NCBI RefSeq assembly: GCF_020400655.1
Contig: NZ_JAINRC010000011.1
Span: 285,328 to 349,327 of the forward strand
DNA from: Streptomyces spinosus
GTDB lineage: Bacteria; Actinomycetota; Actinomycetes; Streptomycetales; Streptomycetaceae
Reading direction: 5' to 3'
Length of the DNA stretch: 64,000 nucleotides
Part shown: piece after piece, positions 17,605-26,347 of the stretch
Layout: the number at the start of each line of letters is the position of its first letter
How positions within the stretch are numbered: position 1 is the first letter of the stretch
The notes under the pieces: generated by a model
What the model was told of the DNA's origin: nothing
The model's input: only the letters and a program-made list of their open reading frames with translations
Database searches by the model: none
Position numbers and translations under genes: made by a program

Positions 17605-18951
17605 TCACGGGACCGGCCGCTCGGCGCGGTCGGCCGTCGGTCCCGTCGCCGCGGACAGCACCGCCGTGACGGCGAGCACGACCACGACCAGGAGCAGGAC
17701 GAGCGCCACCGCGCCCACCGTGGGGTGGTTCCACAGGACGAGGGCCAGGACACCGGCCCCGATGGTCACCCCGGTGGTCCACGGCCGGTGAGCGGCCAGC
17801 CACTGTCCGAAGTGGCCGGTGCGCACCCCGGCGCCGCCGAGCTGCCGTCCCGCCGCCGTGGTGCCCTTCCGCGCCGCGGACCGGGCGGCGCGCGCCGGGC
17901 GGCTCGGTCCGTACAGCCAGGCCGCCACCGCGGTGATCAACGAGACGACGAGCAGTGTGCGGACACTGTCGCGCAGGAAACGGACGAAGGTGTCGAAGAT
18001 CGTCGCCGCCGCGTCGGGGGGCAGCGCGGCCGGCGGGACGGAGTCGAGATAGACCCGCCGCACGACGGCCAGTGCCACGAGCAGTACGGCCATCATGGCG
18101 CCCATGCCGAGGGCGGTGACCAGCAGCATCACCCGGTGCCCCGGAGCGGTCCACACGGCCGCGACGGCCGCGGCCAGGGCCAGTACGGGGACCCAGACGC
18201 CGAGGATGTCGAGCAGCCGCATCGCGTTCTGGGCCTTGCGCAGCTTCTCGGTGTGGAACAGGGTGATCGAACGGTCGATCCGCGGGATGGCGGAGGCGTG
18301 CTTGAAGCCGGCGTCCACCAGGCGCTTCTGCACCTGGTCGATCACCACACCGATGTCGAGCTGGACGGTGTCGCCGTTCGCCCGGAGCGCTCCCTGTCCT
18401 TCCCCGGTGAGCATGCCCACCACCGCCGACTGTGCCCGCCGGTTGCCCGCCACCCATGCCTGCGCGAAGACGTCGCTGGTCACGACCCGGTGGACGGTCC
18501 GGTGCACGACCGTCCGCAGGGCGGAGCGCAGCGGGCCGGTCAGTTCCCCGGCCGCGTCGACCACCCGGGGCGGCGCTCCCTTGTCCGCCAGGACCTTGGA
18601 CAGCGAGTCCGTCACGGCCTGGACGTCGACCTGGCTCACCACACGGTCGGTCAGCCGGTTGACGAGGGCGTTCTGGACGGCCGGTTCCGAGGCGAGCGGC
18701 GCCACGGTCTGCACGTACCGGTCGGTGTCGGCCACCGTGTCGTGCACCCAGACCGCGACGACGGCCAGCGGGGCGAGCACGAGCGTCAGCACCAGGAGGA
18801 CCGATGCGCCCAGGCGGCGCAGGCGCCGGTGGCGCAGGCGCGCGGCACGCCGGAGCCGCAGGTACTCCGCGTGCTCAGCGCCGGTCAGGACATGACCGGC
18901 CGGTGCGGACGAGTCCGGGCCGGACGGTCCGGAGGCGGTGCCGGAATCCAT
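17605..18951 (-). CDS. Multi-pass membrane protein of unknown function
   Basis: 448 residues, ATG start with GAAGGAGG upstream. One membrane helix near 48-70 (LGASVLLVLTLVLAPLAVVAVW) is followed by a 150-residue extracytoplasmic domain that includes DTDRYVQTVAPLASEPAVQNALVNRL. This segment is characteristic of a family of actinobacterial integral membrane proteins with no known activity. Several more helices (VWVPVLALAAAVAAVW, VMLLVTALGMGAMMAVLLVALAVV and a C-terminal pair) follow. It is not a transporter by any motif I can see. It lies alone between gene-poor regions. Confidence 0.8.
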   Translation of the reverse strand: MDSGTASGPSGPDSSAPAGHVLTGAEHAEYLRLRRAARLRHRRLRRLGASVLLVLTLVLAPLAVVAVWVHDTVADTDRYVQTVAPLASEPAVQNALVNRLTDRVVSQVDVQAVTDSLSKVLADKGAPPRVVDAAGELTGPLRSALRTVVHRTVHRVVTSDVFAQAWVAGNRRAQSAVVGMLTGEGQGALRANGDTVQLDIGVVIDQVQKRLVDAGFKHASAIPRIDRSITLFHTEKLRKAQNAMRLLDILGVWVPVLALAAAVAAVWTAPGHRVMLLVTALGMGAMMAVLLVALAVVRRVYLDSVPPAALPPDAAATIFDTFVRFLRDSVRTLLVVSLITAVAAWLYGPSRPARAARSAARKGTTAAGRQLGGAGVRTGHFGQWLAAHRPWTTGVTIGAGVLALVLWNHPTVGAVALVLLLVVVVLAVTAVLSAATGPTADRAERPVP

Positions 18952-19540
18952 GGTCCTCCTTCGCGGGGAGTGTGGCCGGCGGCGTCAGGGCCCCGGGCCG
19001 TGGCGGGCTCCTCCTCCGGCGGCTCGCGCACGGCCGGGGCCCGGCGTACGCGCCCGGCTCGGGCGGTCGGGTCCGTTCCGCGCGACTCCCCGGGCGACGG
19101 CGCGCCCGGCCTGGGCGGGACCGCGCGGAACGACCCGCCGGCCTGGTCCGCGGGCGGGCCGGCGCCGAGGCCCGGGTGCGCGCCGGCGATCATCGCGGCC
19201 GGACGAACGCGGTGCGCGCAGGAACGGGAGGCCCGTCACCGGTCCGCCCCCCGGTGGCCCGGATCGGTGACCCTGCCGAAGGCGCCCCGCCGGGCGGCCG
19301 CCGGGTTCCGGCGTACGGCGCGGGACCGCGGGAGTCGGTCATGGCTCCTCCTCACGCGATCGGCGGATCCCTTCCGGCCGGCCGACGGAGCCGTCAAGGG
19401 CACCTCACCGGGCCAGAGTGCCGCCGACCGGGCGTCCGCGGGTCACCCGCGGCGGGTGATCCGTGCGGCGGACCGCGACGATGGGGTAGGTGCGGTGGGC
19501 CGCCGGTCGGCCCGTGGCGGAGCGGACGAAGAGGCACCAG
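18952..19540. other. Gene-poor region before the potassium channel gene
   Basis: 589 bases without a convincing gene. Long frames exist on both strands only because of GC richness; their products are Pro/Arg/Gly-rich without domains. It separates a minus-strand gene from a plus-strand gene and therefore contains both promoters. A GGGGTAGG element at about 19483 could be a stress sigma-factor -10, but no matching -35 is clear. Confidence 0.6.
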
Positions 19541-20116
19541 ATGACCGACCCAGTGGCTCCCGGCGGGCAGCCGGTCCCGCCGGAGGAAACCGCATGCTCC
19601 CGGCCGGGCCCCTGGGCGATGGCCGTCTCGGTCGGCCGCTCGGCCGGTGTCGCGGCCGGCCTCGTCACCGCCTACTACCTGCTGCCGCTGGACTGGCACG
19701 GAGAGGACGTCACCGCCCTGGCCCTCGCCGGCGGTCTGCTGGCGACCGGCCTGTTCTTCGGCTGGGAGCTGTGGCTCATCAAGCGCTCACCCTGGCCGCG
19801 GCTGAAGGCCGCGGAGGCGGTGGCCGCCACCGTGGCGCTGTACCTGGTCCTCTTCGCGAGCGGCTACTACCTGCTCGAACGCGCTGCGCCCGGGTCCTTC
19901 AACGAGCCCCTGAGCAGAACCGACGCGCTGTACTTCACGCTCACCACGTTCACCACCGTCGGCTTCGGCGACATCGTCGCGCTCTCCCAGACCGGGCGGG
20001 TGCTGGTGATGTGCCAGATGACGTGCACCCTGCTGATCGTGGGTCTTGCCGTACGGGTGCTCGGGGCCGCGGTCCGCGCCGGTCTCCGGCGGCGGGGGCG
20101 GGACACGCCCCGGTGA
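19541..20116 (+). CDS. Two-pore-helix-type potassium channel family protein
   Basis: 191 residues from ATG 19541 (GAGG six bases upstream). About four membrane segments are visible, near 27-50, 57-80, 89-112 and 152-178. The pore loop DALYFTLTTFTTVGFGDIVALSQ contains the selectivity filter TVGFGD at 139-144, which specifies K+. There is no RCK or cyclic-nucleotide domain, so gating is unknown. The last helix is followed by a short basic tail. It converges with a 65-residue gene 13 bases away. Confidence 0.9.
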   Translation: MTDPVAPGGQPVPPEETACSRPGPWAMAVSVGRSAGVAAGLVTAYYLLPLDWHGEDVTALALAGGLLATGLFFGWELWLIKRSPWPRLKAAEAVAATVALYLVLFASGYYLLERAAPGSFNEPLSRTDALYFTLTTFTTVGFGDIVALSQTGRVLVMCQMTCTLLIVGLAVRVLGAAVRAGLRRRGRDTPR

Positions 20117-20129
20117 GCCGGCACCCGCA

Positions 20130-20327
20130 TCAGGACGGCGTCTGGCGCATCTCCAGCACCCTCAGACCCAGTGACTGGCAGCGGGCCAGCAGCCCGTACA
20201 GCTGGGCCTCGTCGACGACCGCTCCGAAGAGGATGGTCTGACCGGCCATCAGCACGTGATCCAGCTCGGGGAACGCCTTGACCAGCGTCTCGGTCATCCG
20301 TCCGTCGACGCGAATCTCGTAGCGCAT
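20130..20327 (-). CDS. 65-residue small protein, ferredoxin-like pattern
   Basis: Starts MRYEIRVDGRMTETLVKAFPELD with GGGGAGA seven bases upstream. The order strand-helix-strand (RYEIRVDGRM, TETLVKAFPELDHV, TILFGAVVDEAQLYGLLARCQSLGLRVLEM) is that of a small ACT- or ferredoxin-like fold. It lies downstream of the LAL regulator in the same direction, 160 bases away, and similar small genes are found beside other Streptomyces regulators. It could be a ligand-binding partner, but this is conjecture. Confidence 0.75.
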   Translation of the reverse strand: MRYEIRVDGRMTETLVKAFPELDHVLMAGQTILFGAVVDEAQLYGLLARCQSLGLRVLEMRQTPS

Positions 20328-20487
20328 GAGCTGCTCTCCCCACGTCCGCCCGAGGGGGCTGCCGGACCCCGTCCGTGCGATCCTCCGGCTCCGTGCGTCG
20401 CCCCGCTTCGCCCGTGGGAGGTGATACCGGCTGCCGCCGGGGCGCTGCGACCGCATCGGTGCGGCGCGCCCGCTGACCGGCGTGCCG

Positions 20488-23166
20488 TCACAGGAGTCCC
20501 AGTTCCCGCGCGCGGCGCACCGCGTCGTGACGCCGGTTCACGGCCAGCTTCCGGTAGGCACTCTTGAGGTGGGTCTTGACCGTGTTCACCGACACGTACA
20601 GGTCGGCGGCGATCTCCTCGGTGGACATCATCTGCGCCAGCCCGCGGACGACGTCGCGTTCCCGTCCGCTCAGCTCCTCGACCACCGGCGGCGCCGCTCG
20701 CTGTCCGCCGCGCGCCGGGGCGGCGCGTCGCGGAGGTCCGGTGGGGAGCCGGCCCCCGGCCGGCGCGTCCAGCGGCAGTGCGGGCAGCCACGGCCCCGCG
20801 TCCACGAAGGGACGCCACAGCCGCTCGCGGCGGGCTTCGCGCAGCGCCCGCGAGACGAGCCCTCGCTGGGCTGTGTGGTCTCCGCGCTCGCCTGCCAGCC
20901 GGGCCCTGAGCAGGGCGGCCCGGACGGTGACGGCGGGGCCGATGCCGGCCTGTGACCGCAGTCTGCCGAGCAGTTCGGCCGCGGCCTCGGGCCTGCCCGC
21001 GGCCAGTTCCGCCTGTGCGGCCCCCAGGAGGCGCACCGGCTCGTCACGGGGCACGTCGTGCAGCAGTCCGACGGCCGTCTCCGGCCGGTTCTCGGCGAGG
21101 TGGGCGGCGGCGGCCACGGACGCCGTGTGCGCCGCGGCCCAGGGTGACGCCACGTCGGCCACGACGGTCCGGTCCGCTGCTTCCAGCGCGGCCTGCGTGT
21201 CGCCGCGGGCCAGCGCGATCCGCCCGGTGACGATGGCCCGCCCCGCTTGCGTCACCGGGTCCGGCGACGGGTGCCGCGCGTCCACCGCCACGTCGAGGAG
21301 CGCCTCGGCCCGGTCCAGTTCGTCGCGCTCGACGGCCACCGCGGCCAGGACCAGCGATGCCAGCCCCGGCCCGGGGGCGGGGGGCGGGCCGCCCGGGTCC
21401 ACCGGAGCGACGGTGGCCAACGCGGTGCGCTCGGCTCTGCCCGGCCAGCCCTGCAGATAGTCGATCAGCGCCAGGTGGCCGAGGCACTCCCGGCGCGCCT
21501 GCGCCGTCGCTGCCGGCCCGCCGGCGTCGACCACCGTGGTCAGGGCCGCTCGGGCGGCCCGTACACGGCCCGCCCACAGTCGTGCCGAGCCGAGGTGGGT
21601 GAGCAGGAGTGCCATCAGCTCGGGGTGCGCCTCGAGAAGCGTGCCCGGCACCTCGCGCCGCACCTGCTCGGCGAGCCGTGCCGCCCTCTCCGCCCGTCCC
21701 GGCGCCCCGGTCAGGCGCGCCACCAGAGTTTCCAGCAAGGCGCAGCTCAGCCGGGTCGCGGCCAGGTCGGCCGGATCGCCCTCCGCCGATCCGTCCCGCG
21801 CCGGCAGGGCCTGTACCGCCCGTCGAAGGCGGGAGGAGCCCCGCGCGACCTCGCAGCGGGACAGGGCGCAGGCCGCGCGGACGAGGTCCGTGGCCGGACC
21901 GGTGGGCTCGGGCCCCATACGGGAGAACAGCCGGGCCAGATCTTCGCAGTGCAGGCCGGTGAAGAGCTCCCCCAGGGCGAGGTCGCCGACGAGCGCGCCC
22001 GCGGCGCTCTCCCAGTCGTCCGCGGCGGCCGCGTGGCCGATTGCTTCGCCGAGCGAGCCCGAGCGCCGCAGCCAGCGTGCCGCGCGGCGGTGCAGCTCGC
22101 CTTCCAGTTCCGGGGAGCGCACCCGCAGGTGGGCGCGGAGGATCTCCCCGAACAGCGGGTGCAGACGGAACCAGGCGTGCCCGAGGTACTCGACGAAGGC
22201 GTTCTGGCGGTGCAGGGCGGTCAGGACGCCTTCGGCGTCGGTGCGTCCGGTGAGGGCGTCGGCGAGGCCGGGGCAGAAGCGTTCGAGGACGCTGACCCGC
22301 AGCAGCAGGTCCTGCGTCCCGGCCGGCTGCCGTTTGAGCACCTCGGCGAGGAGGAAGTCGGCGATCGTGGTGCGGTCGGCCTCGAACTCCTTGAGGAACG
22401 TCCGCGGATCCGTCTCCTCCCGCGCGGCCAGGGCACACAGCCGCAGCCCGGCCGCCCAGCCGCGGGTGCGCTCCACCAGGGCGCCCACGTCGTCGGCCGG
22501 CAGACGCAGGCCGTGCAGCGCCAGCAGGGCGGCGGCCTCGTCGGGGGTGAGGGCCAGCTCGGCGTTCCTGATCTCCGTGATGGTGCCGGCCGCCCGGTAG
22601 CGGTGCAGTGGCAGGAGGGGCTCGGTGCGCGTGACGAGGACCAGGCGCATGCCGTGGCCCGTCTGGTGGAGGACGAATTCCAGCTGGTCCGCGATCTCCG
22701 GATCGGTCACCCGGTCGTATTCGTCGATGGCGAGGATCACCGGGGTGTTCCGGGTGCTCAGTTCGGCGGCGAGCCGCGTGAGCAGCCTGTCGTCCGCGCG
22801 GCCCGCGGAGGCGGGGAGGCCGACGTCGGCGGACATCGTCACGCCAGCCAGGCGCAGGGCCTCCAGCAGGTACGCCCAGAAGGTGCCGCCTCCCCTGTCC
22901 GCCACCTGCGCGGTGAGCCAGGCGACGGGTTCGTGCCGGGTCGAGACCCAGTCGGCGGTCAGCAGGGTCTTGCCCGCTCCGGCGGCTCCGTGGACCACCG
23001 TCAGCGGCGTCAGCAGGGCCTCGTCGAGGTGGACCAGCAGCCGGTCGCGCCGCAGGTACGTGACGGGACGCGCCGGTATGGCGAACCGCGTCCGCAGGAA
23101 CGGGTCCCCTCGGGGATCGGCGTGTGGTGGGTCCGGCGCCCGTCCGGTCCCGCCCGGTACGGCCAT
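20488..23166 (-). CDS. Large ATP-binding LuxR-family (LAL/MalT-like) transcriptional regulator
   Basis: 892 residues from ATG 23166 (GTG 23175/23178 are alternatives). The N-terminus carries FLRTRFAIPARPVTYLRRDRL, a Walker A GAAGAGKT and a Walker B ILAIDEYD, giving the MalT-like STAND ATPase. The middle is a long helical-repeat (TPR-like) sensor region. The C-terminal 60 residues form a LuxR HTH: LSGRERDVVRGLAQMMSTEEIAADLYVSVNTVKTHLKSAYRKL. Such proteins bind an inducer, hydrolyse or exchange ATP, and activate transcription. The target is unknown; the neighbouring small gene and channel are candidates. Confidence 0.95.
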   Translation of the reverse strand: MAVPGGTGRAPDPPHADPRGDPFLRTRFAIPARPVTYLRRDRLLVHLDEALLTPLTVVHGAAGAGKTLLTADWVSTRHEPVAWLTAQVADRGGGTFWAYLLEALRLAGVTMSADVGLPASAGRADDRLLTRLAAELSTRNTPVILAIDEYDRVTDPEIADQLEFVLHQTGHGMRLVLVTRTEPLLPLHRYRAAGTITEIRNAELALTPDEAAALLALHGLRLPADDVGALVERTRGWAAGLRLCALAAREETDPRTFLKEFEADRTTIADFLLAEVLKRQPAGTQDLLLRVSVLERFCPGLADALTGRTDAEGVLTALHRQNAFVEYLGHAWFRLHPLFGEILRAHLRVRSPELEGELHRRAARWLRRSGSLGEAIGHAAAADDWESAAGALVGDLALGELFTGLHCEDLARLFSRMGPEPTGPATDLVRAACALSRCEVARGSSRLRRAVQALPARDGSAEGDPADLAATRLSCALLETLVARLTGAPGRAERAARLAEQVRREVPGTLLEAHPELMALLLTHLGSARLWAGRVRAARAALTTVVDAGGPAATAQARRECLGHLALIDYLQGWPGRAERTALATVAPVDPGGPPPAPGPGLASLVLAAVAVERDELDRAEALLDVAVDARHPSPDPVTQAGRAIVTGRIALARGDTQAALEAADRTVVADVASPWAAAHTASVAAAAHLAENRPETAVGLLHDVPRDEPVRLLGAAQAELAAGRPEAAAELLGRLRSQAGIGPAVTVRAALLRARLAGERGDHTAQRGLVSRALREARRERLWRPFVDAGPWLPALPLDAPAGGRLPTGPPRRAAPARGGQRAAPPVVEELSGRERDVVRGLAQMMSTEEIAADLYVSVNTVKTHLKSAYRKLAVNRRHDAVRRARELGLL

Positions 23167-23304
23167 GCTCCTCACCACCTCGGTCGTCGCCCGGTGGACG
23201 ACGCGGGAAGGGGAGAACTGCCCTGGGTACAGCGGGGACCGGGGGGCTCGCCGGCGCCGGCTGTGACGAGCGCCGGCGGACAGTGCGGACGGCGCCCTTC
23301 CGTT

Positions 23305-23868
23305 TCAGCTTACCCTTCCGGATCGCCGTGGCTCGTGGTGGCCGCCGGCCTCGTCTCCCCTTCGAAGGCGTGTCAGTTGGAAGGACCGTTCGCCGAGACG
23401 GGTGGTCAGCCGGTGCTTCGCGGCCGCCGCCAGTTCGTCGAGGCGCTGCTGAAGCCCGCTCAGGTCCGCGGAGGGGGCGCCCTTCGCCACCCGGCCCAGG
23501 GCGGCGGCGACTTCCCTGTCGAGGGCGGTCATGGCCGCGCGGACCTCGTCGCTGTCGACGTCCGCCTGGGCGGTGTCCCAGACGGCGTGGCACTCCTCGC
23601 CGTGCCGGAGCGCTTCCGCCCTGATCCGGTGACGGTTCCCGGGTGAGTCCGCCGCGCCGGTCGTCTCCGGCAGCCCGGCCACCCAGTCCCTTGCCGCGCA
23701 CACCTGCCTGAACTGCTTGTGGACGGCTTGCCGCTGGGCCAGCAGTCCCGACTGCTCGTCCCTGTGGCGCTGTCCCAGGGTTCTGACCACGTAGTGGGCC
23801 GTCGCCCCGAGGAAGCCTCCGCCGAGGGCCCCGCCGATGCCTGCGAGCGCCGTACCAAGCCTGATCAC
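23305..23868 (-). CDS. Membrane-anchored helical protein of unknown function
   Basis: 187 residues. The N-terminal segment RLGTALAGIGGALGGGFLGATAHYVV is a glycine-rich membrane anchor. The rest is a charged helical region (QRHRDEQSGLLAQRQAVHKQF, then two predicted long helices up to about 160) and a basic tail. It resembles in plan the 1270-1713 protein. GTG start; the preceding GAGAGG is very close. No function is recognised. Confidence 0.7.
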   Translation of the reverse strand: MIRLGTALAGIGGALGGGFLGATAHYVVRTLGQRHRDEQSGLLAQRQAVHKQFRQVCAARDWVAGLPETTGAADSPGNRHRIRAEALRHGEECHAVWDTAQADVDSDEVRAAMTALDREVAAALGRVAKGAPSADLSGLQQRLDELAAAAKHRLTTRLGERSFQLTRLRRGDEAGGHHEPRRSGRVS

Positions 23869-24231
23869 ACCTCTCAGTCAACGTCTTGCGGGGGTGGCCA
23901 CGGCGGTCCACGCCGCACACGTCACCCGTTGTGCCCGCAGACAGGCACGCGGTCGGTCGAGCGGTGCGAAGTCCCCGACGGCCCGGCGGAGGACCGCAGT
24001 TCGTCCGGCACGGTGCACGGCCGCGACCGGCGTGTTCCCGCGAGCCGGGGCGGTCACGGGGCCCGTGCCTCGAGATGCGGTCATCGGCGCCCGCTGGTTA
24101 CGCTCGCTGAGTGGCCGGGTGGAACGGCCCATGGCCTGGCGCGGCACGCGTCCCGCCCCGCCCGGCGGAACCGAGGAGTTCCGCGGTCCGCACCGTCGCA
24201 GTGCTCACACCTCCACGGGAGGAAGGTCGCG
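23869..24231. other. Divergent intergenic region upstream of the fasciclin gene
   Basis: 363 bases. Frames on both strands are low-complexity and unconvincing. The region holds the promoters of both flanking genes. GGTTAC followed by GGGTGG 17 bases later, at about 24096-24122, could be a stress-sigma promoter for the secreted fasciclin protein, but the spacing is not ideal. Confidence 0.5.
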
Positions 24232-24810
24232 ATGAGGTTCACCCGCATGCGTACAGCGAGGGCCACCGGGGCGGCTCTGGCCGCCGTTCCGCTCGCGCTC
24301 GGAGGTCTGGCGTCGCAGAGCCACGCCCAGGGCGCGTCCCCCAGCCCGTCGGGAACGTTCGGTCCCGGCTGCTCGTCGCTCTCCCAGAAGGCCGACACCG
24401 CCAGGGACAAGGTCGTGGAGGCGGCGGCCGCCTACCCGGAGCTCAGCCAGCTGGTGGCGGCGACGGTCCGGGCGAGGCTGAGCAGCGCCCTCGACGGGAA
24501 GTCCGGCATCACCGTCTTCGCCCCCGACAACCAGGCCTTCAAGAAGGTGTCCGCGTCGCAGCTCGCCGCGCTGCTGAAGAACGAGGGGCAGCTGAAGAAG
24601 GTGCTGGGCTACCACGTGGTCGGCCAGCGGATCACCCCGGATCAGCTCTCCAAGGGCTCCTTCACGACGGTGGAGGGCGGCAAGCTGACGACGTCGGGCT
24701 CGGGCACCCACTTCAAGGTCAACGGCAAGGCGAACATCGTCTGCGGCAACGTCAAGGCCGCCAACGCCACCATCTACGTCATCGACGCGGTTCTCAAGCC
24801 CCCGTCCTGA
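24232..24810 (+). CDS. Secreted fasciclin (FAS1) domain protein
   Basis: 192 residues from ATG 24232 with GGGAGGA about nine bases upstream. A Sec signal (RMRTARATGAALAAVPLALGGLA) ends near the SHA/QG cleavage site at 32-33. The mature part is a single FAS1 domain, with the conserved ITVFAPDNQAFKKV in H1, VLGYHVVGQRI in H2 and the final ATIYVIDAVLKPPS. FAS1 proteins such as mycobacterial MPT70 act in adhesion or cell-surface interaction. It carries two cysteines (GCSS and VCGN), possibly bonded. A hairpin terminator follows. Confidence 0.92.
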   Translation: MRFTRMRTARATGAALAAVPLALGGLASQSHAQGASPSPSGTFGPGCSSLSQKADTARDKVVEAAAAYPELSQLVAATVRARLSSALDGKSGITVFAPDNQAFKKVSASQLAALLKNEGQLKKVLGYHVVGQRITPDQLSKGSFTTVEGGKLTTSGSGTHFKVNGKANIVCGNVKAANATIYVIDAVLKPPS

Positions 24811-24825
24811 CTCGGCGCTCCTGCT

Positions 24826-24856
24826 CCCGGCCCTCGGGTGCCCCCCGAGGGCCGGG
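24826..24856 (+). terminator. Hairpin terminator after the fasciclin gene
   Basis: Perfect 13-base arms CCCGGCCCTCGGG and CCCGAGGGCCGGG are separated by TGCCC, 15 bases after the stop codon. There is no T run, as is common in this genus. Confidence 0.8.
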
Positions 24857-24994
24857 AAGGGGAGACCCACAGCCGCGCCTCACGGTCCCTTCGTCGCCGG
24901 GCTGCAAGGATCCGGGTATCCGTCTGAACGGCCGCCGTCCGCCGGCCGTACCCCATGACGGACCAGGAGAAGCTCCGCGGAAGGGAACCCCCAG

Positions 24995-25465
24995 ATGACC
25001 AGCCCATCCCTGCACCCCGCTGTGGGACCGGCCCGCCGTACCGTCATGGCGGCGGCCGGAGCGGCGGGGCTCGCCGCCGCGCTGACCGCCTGCGGTTCGG
25101 ACGACGACTCGTCCGCCACCGCCGACACCGGCTCGGGGTCGGGCGGTTCCGCGCAGAACGGCGCCGACACCGCCGGTCGCACCGCGCTCGCCAAGACCGC
25201 CGACATCCCGGAGGGCGGCGGCAAGATCTTCAAGGACCAGGGCGTCGTGGTCACCCAGCCGTCGGCCGGCACCTACAAGGCGTTCTCCTCCAAGTGCACC
25301 CATCAGGGCTGCGCGGTGGGCAGCGTGGCGAACGGCGTGATCGTCTGCCCGTGCCACAACAGCGAGTTCTCCGTGACGGACGGCAGCGTGAAGAAGGGGC
25401 CCGCGACGCAGCCGCTGCCCGCGGCGAAGATCAGCGTCTCCGGCGACGAGATCACACTGGCCTGA
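24995..25465 (+). CDS. Tat-exported Rieske [2Fe-2S] lipoprotein
   Basis: 156 residues, ATG start after AAGGGA. The N-terminus has a twin-arginine motif (RRTVMAAAGAAGLAAALTAC) joined to a lipobox with Cys33, so it is exported folded and anchored outside. A Ser/Gly/Asp-rich linker follows. The Rieske boxes are complete: CTHQGC (Cys101, His103) and CPCHNSEF (Cys118, His121), plus the disulfide cysteines (106 and 120). It is a small single-domain electron carrier. Partner enzymes are not encoded nearby; an extracytoplasmic redox role beside the fasciclin protein is only suggested by position. Confidence 0.95.
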   Translation: MTSPSLHPAVGPARRTVMAAAGAAGLAAALTACGSDDDSSATADTGSGSGGSAQNGADTAGRTALAKTADIPEGGGKIFKDQGVVVTQPSAGTYKAFSSKCTHQGCAVGSVANGVIVCPCHNSEFSVTDGSVKKGPATQPLPAAKISVSGDEITLA

Positions 25466-25858
25466 GCGGGCCGGACGCCGTCCGCGTGCCCTCCTGAAGG
25501 AGCCAGGCAGTTCCCGCTGGTCACCACTGGCGACCAGGCCGAGGGTGTCGCGGATCAGCGCGGGGGTGTGGTCGGTTGACACCCCCGCGACGGCGTCGGC
25601 GTCGATCGGCGGCGCGACGCGGACCTCCGTGCTGCCGGTCGGCCGCTGCGCGGGAAGCCGTTCGGCGGCGCGGAACGGGCGCGCGTCGCGGTTCGGGCCC
25701 CGGGCCGTCGGGGCGGCGCTCGGCGACCGCGCGGCTCACCCGCATACCGGTCCCGTAGCACGGCGGCGCCCCCTTGGGGACGACGGCTTCTCTTTTCTGA
25801 CGTGATATCAGAAGATCATCGTGGTTTTCTGACACGACGTGGGAGAAGAGGGGGCCGC
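25466..25858. other. Intergenic region with inverted repeat and TTCTGA motifs
   Basis: 393 bases. A perfect 11-base inverted repeat (CGCGGGGGTGT / ACACCCCCGCG, loop nine) lies at 25559-25589 and may be a terminator or operator. The minus strand is open over this part and reads sensible helix-like text (ALIRDTLGLVASGDQ), possibly a decayed gene end. The TTCTGA cluster at 25795-25832 immediately precedes the next gene. Confidence 0.55.
25795..25832. promoter_or_regulatory. Three TTCTGA half-sites upstream of the split-barrel gene
   Basis: TTCTGA at 25795-25800 and TCAGAA at 25808-25813 form a perfect inverted pair with a seven-base spacer. A third TTCTGA lies at 25827-25832, 32 bases (three helical turns) from the first, and the following bases are also similar (CGTGA and CACGA). 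This local drop in GC content and the regular phasing look like an operator for a dimeric regulator. Confidence 0.5.
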
Positions 25859-26329
25859 ATGACCGTCACACAGCAGCGCCGGGGCCGGAAGATCATGATG
25901 ACGCCCGGTGAGCTGGACGAGTTCCTCACCGCCCAGCGCACCTGCCGGGTGGCGACCGTCTCGGCCGACGGGGGGCCGCACGTCAGTGCGCTGTGGTTCG
26001 CCTGGGACGGCACGTCGCTGTGGCTGTACTCGGTGGTGCGCAGCCGGCGCTGGGCGCAGTTGCGCCGCGACCCCCGGGTGGCCGTCGTGGTGGACTCCGG
26101 CGAGGAGTACGACCAGTTGCGCGGGGTCGAGCTGTCCGGCCGGGTGGAGTTCGTCGGCGAGGTGCCGCGCCGGGGTGAGCTCTGCGCCGAACTGGACACG
26201 GCCGAGACGCTGTTCGCGCGTAAGAACTTCGGCCTGGACGAGATGCCGCACGACGGCCGGCACGCCTGGGCCCGGCTGACTCCGGACAAGATAGTGTCGT
26301 GGGACTTCCGGAAGCTGGGCGGGGCGTAG
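25859..26329 (+). CDS. Pyridoxamine 5'-phosphate oxidase-like split-barrel protein (PPOX class)
   Basis: 156 residues from ATG 25859 with AGAGGGGG upstream. The fold markers are MTPGELDEFLTAQRTCRVATVSADGGPHVSALWFAWDGTSLWLY, then RSRRWAQLRRDPRVAVVVDSG and the C-terminal HAWARLTPDKIVSWDFRKL. Such proteins bind FMN or coenzyme F420 and reduce or oxidise unknown substrates; actinobacterial F420-type PPOX proteins look similar. It converges with the LysR gene 18 bases away. Confidence 0.88.
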   Translation: MTVTQQRRGRKIMMTPGELDEFLTAQRTCRVATVSADGGPHVSALWFAWDGTSLWLYSVVRSRRWAQLRRDPRVAVVVDSGEEYDQLRGVELSGRVEFVGEVPRRGELCAELDTAETLFARKNFGLDEMPHDGRHAWARLTPDKIVSWDFRKLGGA

Positions 26330-26347
26330 CCGGGACGACCGTGACGC

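Noticed and set aside
17248..20241. 997-codon plus-strand frame
   Set aside because: It covers the membrane protein gene, a gap and the potassium channel gene in the wrong frame; no ribosome-binding site or domain.
24096..24122. Stress sigma-factor promoter for the fasciclin gene
   Set aside because: GGTTAC and GGGTGG are 17 bases apart with a poor -10 match; not enough to annotate.
25466..25600. Remnant of a regulator gene on the minus strand
   Set aside because: The text ALIRDTLGLVASGDQ is suggestive, but it is too short to assign and could be chance in GC-rich DNA.
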